Assembly: GCA_902783235.1 (NCBI GenBank)
Contig: CACZQG010000101.1
Coordinates: 1 to 6,108 of the forward strand
Source of the DNA: an uncultured Ruminococcus sp.
GTDB taxonomy: Bacteria > Bacillota > Clostridia > Oscillospirales > Ruminococcaceae
Direction of reading: 5' to 3'
DNA: 6,108 nt
Positions within the stretch are counted from its first letter, which is position 1; every line of letters begins with the position of its first letter. The notes beneath the pieces are model-generated. The model saw only the letters and a list, made by a program, of their open reading frames with translations, searched no databases and was not told where the DNA came from. Shown one piece after another: positions 1 to 6,008 of this stretch. Both the position numbers and the translations under genes were made by a program.

Positions 1-62
1 CACTCATCAATGATTTTCATTATCTCATTGATATCTGTTATTTCCCTGTCCTTACGTCTCAT
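1..62 (-). CDS. Start of a pyridoxamine 5'-phosphate oxidase/NimA-like flavoprotein gene (partial, cut by window edge)
   Basis: Only the first 20 codons are present, reading MRRKDREITDINEIMKIIDE, followed by the bases TG of codon 21. This opening closely resembles what I remember of small clostridial FMN-binding split-barrel proteins (pyridoxamine 5'-phosphate oxidase family, often annotated as nitroimidazole-resistance NimA-like), which begin 'MRRKDREITD...I.ID.CDVCRL'. The leftover TG would fit the expected Cys codon. The start is supported by a GGAGAG Shine-Dalgarno sequence at 68-73, five bases before the ATG. The start codon lies inside the end of the preceding zinc-ribbon gene (11-base overlap, different frame), so the two genes are probably translationally coupled. 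Such proteins bind flavin and have poorly defined redox roles in the cytoplasm; nothing ties this one to pyrimidine synthesis except its position. The FMN-binding residues lie outside the window, so the family call rests on a short N-terminus and remains moderate. Confidence 0.6.
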   Translation of the reverse strand, partial: MRRKDREITDINEIMKIIDE

Positions 63-609
63 TCTTTCTCTCCAGCGGTGAACCGCAATACTGACATTTT
101 CCTGAATATCCCTTTCTGACATCTGTTGAAGCACCACATTCAGGGCATTTCAGGCATTCCGTGTCAGCAGATTTGTTTTCATTACGTGTAAGTAGAATAC
201 GTATTCCATTTTCATTATTAAGTGAAGCATTTATAATATACTCACGGGCTATACATTTATCAAACAAACTCATAAACTTATGTTCAGGCATACCCATAAG
301 TACTGCAGTTTCACTTGGAATAAGCACACCGTCTTCATCACCATCAAATATATTGGCAAGTTTTTTTACCTTAGAGATAGTCTTTTTCTTATTAATGCCT
401 ACAAATAATAGAAAAAGTGATAATAACAGCATTGCAAGATCAACTGCGATCATGCTCAAAGTAGATGAGCCATGAGTTCGTGCATTTGGATCATCAGTTA
501 TGACCGAAAATAAACCTACTAACCATAGAAAGGTTAGAACAATTCCAAAACCGATCTGTTTTGATGCAGAAGACCCTGCCGATCTGATACGAGATTCTGA
601 CAAAAACAT
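52..609 (-). CDS. Uncharacterised two-helix membrane protein with C-terminal zinc ribbon
   Basis: A 185-residue protein of unknown function. Two hydrophobic segments (about residues 20-38 and 52-72) form a predicted membrane hairpin. The Lys-rich stretch right after the second (K73-K83) and the acidic loop between them suggest both ends face the cytoplasm. Residues 84-142 look like a small helical domain, compatible with a winged helix. This domain opens with DGDEDGVLIPSE (89-100), which matches the spacing of an EF-hand calcium loop (D1, D3, D5, G6, hydrophobic 8, E12). The C-terminus has a zinc ribbon: CPEC (C155, C158) and CQYC (C172, C175), with an extra C152. The ATG start has GGAGG at 616-620, six bases upstream. 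The gene begins 13 bases after the carB stop and its end overlaps the next start, so it belongs to the same transcription unit. There is no evidence for an enzymatic function; a sensory or scaffolding role would be a guess. Confidence 0.85.
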   Translation of the reverse strand: MFLSESRIRSAGSSASKQIGFGIVLTFLWLVGLFSVITDDPNARTHGSSTLSMIAVDLAMLLLSLFLLFVGINKKKTISKVKKLANIFDGDEDGVLIPSETAVLMGMPEHKFMSLFDKCIAREYIINASLNNENGIRILLTRNENKSADTECLKCPECGASTDVRKGYSGKCQYCGSPLERKNET

Positions 610-622
610 ATTAATCCTCCAC
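610..622 (-). promoter_or_regulatory. Short carB to membrane-protein gene junction with ribosome-binding site
   Basis: Only 13 bases lie between the carB stop codon (TGA at 623-625) and the ATG at 607-609. They contain a full GGAGG Shine-Dalgarno sequence (616-620) with six bases of spacing. There is no room for a terminator or a promoter, which supports co-transcription with carB and efficient independent re-initiation. Confidence 0.8.
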
Positions 623-3600
623 TCAGATCTTTGTTATATCTATCATCTCAACATCATCAATGGAACGGTTAGTTCTTAATACATTGGCAAGTGCTTTCGC
701 TGTATCTATAGCTGTTAATGAACATATTGACCTCTCAACTGACTTACGGCGCATTTTAACCGAGTCTCTTTCAGGCATACGACCTTTCTCTGAAGTAGAA
801 ATTACATAGTGTATCTTGCCGCTTTCCAGCAGTGAAATTACATTAGGTTCCTGATTATCCGATATTTTGTTGACCAGATTAGTAGCTATCATGTTTTTAT
901 TAAGTACACTTGCTGTACCGCTTGTACCATAAAGCTCAAATCCCATTTGTGCAAACTTGTCTGCAATGGCTATTATCTCTTGTTTGTCAGTATCACGAAC
1001 AGAGATAAGTACTCCGCCTTCCTTTTTAAGGTCATAGCCTGCTGCGATCAAGCCTTTTAAAAGAGCATCTTCAAATGTTTCAGCAATACCAAGGCACTCA
1101 CCTGTGGATTTCATTTCCGGACCAAGCATTGTATCAACATCCTGGAGCTTCTCAAAGGAGAATACCGGAACCTTTACTGCAACATACTTACTCTTCCTGT
1201 AAAGACCGCTTTCGTAGCCCTGTTCTTTTAGTGAAGTTCCCAGCATTATTTTTGTAGCAATATCAACCATTGGGATACCTGTTACTTTGCTTATATAAGG
1301 AACTGTTCTTGAAGAACGAGGATTAACTTCTATAACATATACTTCATCGTTGTATACTACATATTGTATATTAACCAAACCACTCACTTTAAGCTCAAAA
1401 GCAAGCTTTTTAGTATAATCAATAATAGTATCAACTATTTTAGGAGAAAGAGTCTGAGCTGGATAAACTGATATCGAGTCACCTGAGTGTACACCGGCTC
1501 TTTCAATATGCTCCATAATACCGGGAATGAGAAAATCATTACCATCACAGATAGCATCTACCTCGACCTCTTTACCCATCATATATTTATCAATGAGTAC
1601 AGGGTTCTCAATCATGGTTCTTGTTATGATCCCCATATATTCAACAACATCTTTTTCAGAATGTGCAATAATCATATTCTGACCGCCAAGTACATAAGAA
1701 GGACGCAATAGTACAGGATAACCAAGCTCTTCTGCCGCGCTTACTGCTTCTTCAGTAGTCATTACTGTATGTCCTGCAGGACGTGGAATACCACATTTTT
1801 CCAATAACTCATCAAATCGTTCTCTATCTTCTGCGGCATCAATACTGTCAGCACTTGTTCCCAGGATCCTTACGCCCATATCAGCTAAATGACGAGTAAG
1901 CTTTATGGCAGTCTGACCGCCAAACTGAACAACTACACCATACGGCTTTTCAGTTTCAATAATAGATTCAACATCCTCCTTAGTAAGAGGATCGAAATAC
2001 AATCTGTCACCGGTATCAAAGTCAGTGGAAACAGTCTCAGGGTTATTATTGCATATAACTGCTTCATAGCCTTCTTCCTTTAATGCCCAAACGCAATGTA
2101 CAGAGCAGTAATCGAATTCAATACCCTGCCCTATTCTGATAGGACCTGAGCCGAAAACTATTATCTTCTTTTTGCCCTTATCTGTTCTCTCGATAAATTG
2201 AAGTGCTTCATTCTGCTCGTCAAATGTAGAGTAAAAATACGGAGTTTCAGCTTTAAACTCACCTGCACAGGTATCAACCATTTTATATACTGCACGTTTT
2301 CTCATGGGGCATTTCTGTCCGGAAAAACGTTCAATAGTACTATCTAAAAAACCGTATTTCTTAGCCAGAAGGTACTTTTCATCTGTAAGTTCACCCTTTG
2401 CCAGGTAGTTTTGCAGTTCAACCAGATTTTTAAGCTTATCCAGGAACCACTCATCTATAAGTGTGCGTTTGTGAAGCTCGGAAACAGAAATACCTCTCTT
2501 CAAAAGTTCAAAAATCTGGAACGCTCTTTCATCATCCGCATGAGGGATCTTATCCAGAAGCTCTTCAGTGTCAACAGTTTCAAACTTTTTCATATTCATG
2601 GAATCAACGCCAAGTTCGGTTGAACGAACAGCTTTCATCATTGCCTGTTCAAAACTGGTGCCAATAGCCATAACCTCTCCGGTAGCTTTCATCTGGGTAC
2701 CAAGAGTTCTTTTAGCATAAACAAACTTATCAAATGCCCATTTGGGGAATTTAACAACCACGTAATCAAGAGCAGGCTCAAAGCAGGCATAAGTCTTGCC
2801 TGTCACCTGATTTATGATCTCATCAAGGGTATAACCTATAGCTATTCTTGTTGCAACTTTTGCAATAGGATAACCCGTAGCCTTTGAAGCAAGTGCTGAG
2901 GAACGAGAAACACGAGGATTGACCTCTATTACAGCGTATTCCATGGATTCCGGGTGAAGAGCAAACTGACAGTTACATCCGCCTTCAACTTCAAGCTCGG
3001 AAATAATGTTCAGAGAGGCAGTTCTAAGCATCTGGTATTCTCTGTCTGAAAGAGTCACAGCCGGTGCTATAACAATACTATCACCTGTATGTACACCTAC
3101 AGGATCGAAGTTTTCCATTGAACATACAGTAATTACATTACCTTTTCTATCACGAATAACCTCAAATTCTATCTCCTTCCATCCGCTTATACACTTTTCG
3201 ATAAGCACTTGTGTTATAGGAGAAAGACGGAGACCATTTTTTGATATATCACGAAGCTCTTCTTCGTTTTCAGCTATCCCGCCTCCGGTACCTCCAAGAG
3301 TAAATGCAGGACGGACTATAACAGGGTAACCGATGATTTTAGCAAAATCAACTGCATCTTCAATTGTTTCTACTACCTTTGAAGGAATACAGGGTTCACC
3401 GATTTTTTCCATGGTATCTTTAAATGCCTGTCTGTCTTCTGCTTTATGGATAGTCTCAGGATCTGCACCAAGAAGCTTTACATTATGTGAGTCAAGAAAA
3501 CCTTCCTCAGCAAGCTGCATTGAAAGTGTGAGACCTGTCTGACCTCCCAGAGTTGAAAGGACGCTATCCGGTTTTTCTATTTCAATTATCCTCTTAACAA

Positions 3601-3817
3601 CATCAAGAGTCAGCGGTTCAATATAGATCTTATCTGCCATTGCCTTATCTGTCATAATTGTAGCAGGGTTGGAGTTTATTAGTACGACCTCCAGACCCTC
3701 CTGCTTGAGAGCACGGCAAGCCTGTGTTCCGGCATAGTCAAATTCGGCAGCCTGTCCGATAACGATAGGTCCGGAGCCGATAACGAGTACTTTTTTAATA
3801 TCCTGTCTTAAAGGCAT
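623..3817 (-). CDS. carB: Carbamoyl-phosphate synthase, large (synthetase) subunit
   Basis: CarB (1064 residues, close to the 1073 of E. coli) makes carbamoyl phosphate from bicarbonate, two ATP and ammonia delivered by CarA; it acts in the cytoplasm and feeds pyrimidine and arginine synthesis. The internal duplication is plain. The first half has GSGPIVIGQAAEFDYAG (14-30), GGTGGG (175-180) and IEVNPRVSRSSALASKATG (297-315). The second half repeats this with GSGPIRIGQGIEFDYCSVH (556-574), GGQNMI (711-716) and IEVNPRSSRTVPYISKVTG (829-847). By homology, about 1-400 is the carboxyphosphate ATP-grasp unit, 402-546 the oligomerisation region, 547-930 the carbamate-kinase-like ATP-grasp unit, and from about 934 the MGS-like allosteric domain (YGTSGTA at 963-969), where nucleotides or ornithine regulate the enzyme. 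All key motifs look intact. The ATG start follows the carA stop by one base, and its Shine-Dalgarno sequence lies in the end of carA. Which effector this enzyme uses cannot be told by eye. Confidence 0.98.
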   Translation of the reverse strand: MPLRQDIKKVLVIGSGPIVIGQAAEFDYAGTQACRALKQEGLEVVLINSNPATIMTDKAMADKIYIEPLTLDVVKRIIEIEKPDSVLSTLGGQTGLTLSMQLAEEGFLDSHNVKLLGADPETIHKAEDRQAFKDTMEKIGEPCIPSKVVETIEDAVDFAKIIGYPVIVRPAFTLGGTGGGIAENEEELRDISKNGLRLSPITQVLIEKCISGWKEIEFEVIRDRKGNVITVCSMENFDPVGVHTGDSIVIAPAVTLSDREYQMLRTASLNIISELEVEGGCNCQFALHPESMEYAVIEVNPRVSRSSALASKATGYPIAKVATRIAIGYTLDEIINQVTGKTYACFEPALDYVVVKFPKWAFDKFVYAKRTLGTQMKATGEVMAIGTSFEQAMMKAVRSTELGVDSMNMKKFETVDTEELLDKIPHADDERAFQIFELLKRGISVSELHKRTLIDEWFLDKLKNLVELQNYLAKGELTDEKYLLAKKYGFLDSTIERFSGQKCPMRKRAVYKMVDTCAGEFKAETPYFYSTFDEQNEALQFIERTDKGKKKIIVFGSGPIRIGQGIEFDYCSVHCVWALKEEGYEAVICNNNPETVSTDFDTGDRLYFDPLTKEDVESIIETEKPYGVVVQFGGQTAIKLTRHLADMGVRILGTSADSIDAAEDRERFDELLEKCGIPRPAGHTVMTTEEAVSAAEELGYPVLLRPSYVLGGQNMIIAHSEKDVVEYMGIITRTMIENPVLIDKYMMGKEVEVDAICDGNDFLIPGIMEHIERAGVHSGDSISVYPAQTLSPKIVDTIIDYTKKLAFELKVSGLVNIQYVVYNDEVYVIEVNPRSSRTVPYISKVTGIPMVDIATKIMLGTSLKEQGYESGLYRKSKYVAVKVPVFSFEKLQDVDTMLGPEMKSTGECLGIAETFEDALLKGLIAAGYDLKKEGGVLISVRDTDKQEIIAIADKFAQMGFELYGTSGTASVLNKNMIATNLVNKISDNQEPNVISLLESGKIHYVISTSEKGRMPERDSVKMRRKSVERSICSLTAIDTAKALANVLRTNRSIDDVEMIDITKI

Positions 3818-3818
3818 T

Positions 3819-4925
3819 TCAGTTTTTCTCCTTTCCCATCATATCGATAAATTCATCAAATAAATATGCTGTATCCAAGGGACCGCCATGTGCTTCAGGA
3901 TGGAATTGTACAGTAAATGCTTTCATTTTCTTATATCTCATTCCTTCACAGGTACCATCGTTTGCATTAATGTGAGAGACTTCGCCAATCTCAGGATCAA
4001 TGCTGTCACCTACCACAGCATAGCCATGATTCTGACTTGTAACAAAAGTCCTTCCCAATTCCTTATCAATAACCGGCTGATTGGCTCCTCTATGACCATA
4101 TTTAAGCTTCTCCGTCTTAGCACCATTTGCCAAAGCAAGAAGCTGATGACCAAGACATATACCAAATATAGGAATATCAAGCTTTCCTATCTCTTTAAGG
4201 TTATTGATCACCTCTGTATTCTCGGATGGATCTCCGGGACCATTTGATAGCATAATACCATCCGGAGCAATGTTCCGGATCTCCTGGACAGATGTGCCGG
4301 CAGGTACTACTACGACCTCACATCCACGGTTTACAAGTTCCTGGCGGATATTTCTCTTATAACCGAAGTCAAAAAGTGCAACCTTGTATTTAGGATTTCC
4401 TTCAGAATAAGTTCTTATCTTATCACCTGTTACATTCTTTACCGCATCTATGATTTTATAGTTTTTGATCTGTTCAAGAAGCTCGTCCTTCTTTTCATTA
4501 ACATTTTCAGTGGTAATAATACCGTTCATTACACCTGCCTCACGTATGATCCTTGTAAGGCAACGAGTGTCTATTGAATGAAGGCCAATTATATTCTGCT
4601 TTTTAAGGAATTCATCTATATTTCCTGTACATCTGAAATTGGAAGGCGTATCGCACCATTCTCTTACTATGTAGCCGCTGACATATGATCTGTCAGATTC
4701 ATTATCTTCACCATTTACACCGTAGTTTCCTATCAGAGGAAATGTCTGCGTAACTATCTGTCCATAGTAGCTGGGGTCAGTGAGAGTTTCCTGGTAACCT
4801 GTAACACCTGTAGTGAATACAACCTCACCTATAACTGTACCCTCTGCGCCGAAGCTTTTTCCTTCAAACACAGTTCCATCCGCTAAAAGCAGATATGCCT
4901 TTCGGCTCTGATCTATTATTGACAT
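3819..4925 (-). CDS. carA: Carbamoyl-phosphate synthase, small (glutaminase) subunit
   Basis: CarA (368 residues from the chosen start) hydrolyses glutamine and channels ammonia to CarB. The N-terminal CPSase small-chain domain is clear (KAYLLLADGTVFEGKSFG at 9-26, GVTGYQETLTDPSYYGQI at 40-57). It is followed by a class I glutamine amidotransferase domain (about 180-365) with LSNGPGDP (226-233), the nucleophile Cys257 in GICLGHQLLALA, and the His342/Glu344 pair in QFHPEAHGG. The catalytic triad is therefore intact and the length is close to the E. coli protein (382). The start is set at ATG 4925 because AAAGGA (4934-4939) lies eight bases upstream. An in-frame TTG at 4943 would add six residues, but it sits upstream of that site and has no good site of its own. 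It lies 107 bases after pyrF and one base before carB. Confidence 0.97.
   Translation of the reverse strand: MSIIDQSRKAYLLLADGTVFEGKSFGAEGTVIGEVVFTTGVTGYQETLTDPSYYGQIVTQTFPLIGNYGVNGEDNESDRSYVSGYIVREWCDTPSNFRCTGNIDEFLKKQNIIGLHSIDTRCLTRIIREAGVMNGIITTENVNEKKDELLEQIKNYKIIDAVKNVTGDKIRTYSEGNPKYKVALFDFGYKRNIRQELVNRGCEVVVVPAGTSVQEIRNIAPDGIMLSNGPGDPSENTEVINNLKEIGKLDIPIFGICLGHQLLALANGAKTEKLKYGHRGANQPVIDKELGRTFVTSQNHGYAVVGDSIDPEIGEVSHINANDGTCEGMRYKKMKAFTVQFHPEAHGGPLDTAYLFDEFIDMMGKEKN
3828..3832 (-). promoter_or_regulatory. carB ribosome-binding site embedded in the end of carA
   Basis: AGGAG lies ten bases before the carB ATG and falls in the last Lys-Glu codons of carA. The order is SD, two carA codons, TGA, one A, then ATG. 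Ribosomes ending carA therefore stop on top of the carB start, a classical arrangement for translational coupling that would keep the two subunits near 1:1. Confidence 0.8.
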
Positions 4926-4933
4926 CTTACCAT

Positions 4934-4939
4934 TCCTTT
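4934..4939 (-). promoter_or_regulatory. carA ribosome-binding site, which decides the start
   Basis: AAAGGA is placed eight bases before the ATG at 4923-4925. This makes that ATG the natural start and rules against the in-frame TTG at 4941-4943, which lies upstream of the site. An ATG at 4931-4933 is out of frame. Confidence 0.75.
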
Positions 4940-4943
4940 CCAA

Positions 4944-5023
4944 ACTTTCAGCGTAATACTCTATAAATATAAAGTAATTACGCCGACCTTTAAGGCATAC
5001 TTGATTTGTATATCCACTTTCAG
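4944..5023. repeat. 8-base direct repeat ACTTTCAG flanking most of the pyrF-carA gap
   Basis: ACTTTCAG (plus strand) occurs at 4944-4951 and again at 5016-5023, bracketing a 64-base segment that holds most of the hairpin. The arrangement recalls the target-site duplication of a miniature insertion, but the segment has no clear matching terminal inverted repeats. In AT-rich DNA an 8-base repeat within 80 bases may well be chance. Confidence 0.35.
4951..4983 (-). other. Long hairpin in the pyrF-carA gap
   Basis: Read on the transcribed strand, GCGTAAT pairs with ATTACGC at the base. After a single unpaired T, ACTTTAT pairs with ATAGAGT (one G-U pair) around an ATTT tetraloop. That is 14 base pairs with one bulge, ending 25 bases before the carA ATG. 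It is not followed by a T-run on either strand, so it does not look like an intrinsic terminator. It could be an RNA stability or processing element, a translation control element for carA, or the remains of a small inverted-repeat insertion. The fold is seen directly; the role is unknown. Confidence 0.6.
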
Positions 5024-5032
5024 TAAAGTCGT

Positions 5033-5959
5033 TTATTTTAAAGCAGTATAAGCAGTAATATCATCTCTCATGCGTATGACTTCACGTCTTGCAGCCTCTG
5101 CATAGTCTTCCGGAGCACAATTATCCTCTTTAGTGTATGCACACATAACCGCTCTTGATGAATTAACAATTGCACCCAGACCTTTGTCATCAAATGCTCC
5201 GGCTATTCCCTTGGCTCCTCCACCCTGTGCGCCGTAACCCGGAACCAGGAACATTGTGTGAGGCAGTCTCTTTCTAAGTTCAGTAAGCTGTTCCGGATAA
5301 GTAGCACCCACAACTGCACCTACTGAAGAATAGCCATACATTCCTCTCTGATCTTCTCCCCATTTTTCACACATATCACCCATGGCAGCATATATAGGTG
5401 TATCATCTATCTTTCTGTCCTGTAATTCACCGCTGGACTTGTTTGATGTTTTAACAAGTACGAATATTCCTCTGTCCCGTTCTTTACATATTTTAAGGAG
5501 AGGATCAATACCATCTGTTCCAAGATAGCCGTTGACTGTAAGCGCATCTGCATCAAAAGGTGCAATAATCTGATCTCCAACCTTTACTTCTCCCAAATGA
5601 GCAGCGGCATATGCTTCCATAGTTGCACCGATATCATTTCTTTTTCCATCGGTTATTACAAACATACCTTTTTCTTTAGCATAAGCAATTGTTCTGGTCA
5701 ATGTTTCAACACCATTCCAGCCATACATTTCATAATAAGCTGCCTGAGGCTTTATTGCAGGAACAATATCATATATCCTGTCAATGATCCCTTTGTTGAA
5801 TTCAAATACTGCTTCGGCAGCACCCTTCAAGGTCTGACCGTATTTTTCAAAAGCCTTATCCTTGATATGCACGGGTACATAATCAAGCTTAGGGTCAAGT
5901 CCTACAACAGTAGGATTTTTCATATCCAGTATTTTTGAAATTAGTCTGTCAAACGACAT
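5033..5959 (-). CDS. pyrF: Orotidine-5'-phosphate decarboxylase, type 2 (long form)
   Basis: PyrF decarboxylates OMP to UMP, the last step of de novo pyrimidine synthesis, in the cytoplasm. At 308 residues it belongs to the long 'type 2' group rather than the roughly 235-residue E. coli/B. subtilis type. It keeps the OMP decarboxylase Lys-Asp-Lys-Asp tetrad: K70 in PAIKPQAAYYE, then D104, K106 and D109 in TDGKRNDIGAT. Other family landmarks are GLDPKLDYVP near the N-terminus (20-29), LVKTSNKSSGELQ (168-180), the PGYGAQGG loop (240-247) and VNSSRAV (265-271), whose Arg is expected to bind the phosphate. The ATG start has AAAGGAG (5969-5975) nine bases upstream. It is the first recognisable gene of the cluster here, 107 bases ahead of carA. 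No truncation or missing catalytic residue was seen. Confidence 0.97.
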   Translation of the reverse strand: MSFDRLISKILDMKNPTVVGLDPKLDYVPVHIKDKAFEKYGQTLKGAAEAVFEFNKGIIDRIYDIVPAIKPQAAYYEMYGWNGVETLTRTIAYAKEKGMFVITDGKRNDIGATMEAYAAAHLGEVKVGDQIIAPFDADALTVNGYLGTDGIDPLLKICKERDRGIFVLVKTSNKSSGELQDRKIDDTPIYAAMGDMCEKWGEDQRGMYGYSSVGAVVGATYPEQLTELRKRLPHTMFLVPGYGAQGGGAKGIAGAFDDKGLGAIVNSSRAVMCAYTKEDNCAPEDYAEAARREVIRMRDDITAYTALK

Positions 5960-5968
5960 AGCTGCTTA

Positions 5969-5975
5969 CTCCTTT
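5969..5975 (-). promoter_or_regulatory. pyrF ribosome-binding site
   Basis: AAAGGAG lies nine bases before the pyrF ATG and fixes the start at 5959. It overlaps the stop (TAA, 5966-5968) of the upstream open frame by adjacency, so that frame ends just before pyrF begins. Confidence 0.8.
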
Positions 5976-5980
5976 ATTAT

Positions 5981-6008
5981 AATATAATTTTTACAATACT
6001 TTAAGCAA
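5981..6008 (-). promoter_or_regulatory. Possible pyrF promoter
   Basis: On the minus strand TTGCTT (6003-6008) and TATATT (5981-5986) are 16 bases apart, a fair match to a sigma-A promoter. An overlapping TATAAT (5976-5981) is a perfect -10, but it would start transcription inside the ribosome-binding site. The predicted leader is very short (about 15 bases), and AT-rich DNA gives such matches easily, so the true promoter may lie beyond the window. No PyrR-type attenuator is visible in this leader. Confidence 0.25.

Noticed and set aside
161..475. Plus-strand open frame of 104 codons opposite the zinc-ribbon gene
   Set aside because: It lies fully antisense to a gene with a clear ribosome-binding site and domain features; its translation shows no recognisable family pattern.
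1075..3542. Several plus-strand open frames of 60-107 codons within carB
   Set aside because: They are antisense shadows of the highly conserved carB sequence, with no supporting start signals or protein-like features.
3888..4247. Plus-strand open frame of 119 codons within carA
   Set aside because: It is antisense to the glutaminase domain of carA; the conserved minus-strand motifs explain the sequence.
4934..4996. CCTT upstream of carA pairing with AAGG of its ribosome-binding site as a translation switch
   Set aside because: Only four base pairs are possible, much weaker than the adjacent hairpin.
5012..5035. Possible terminator after pyrF (ACTTT-ACTG-AAAGT stem)
   Set aside because: Only five weak base pairs and no following T-run; it would not stop transcription, and the gene order favours read-through.
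5597..5938. Plus-strand open frame of 113 codons within pyrF
   Set aside because: It is antisense to the catalytic region of pyrF, and no family is recognisable.
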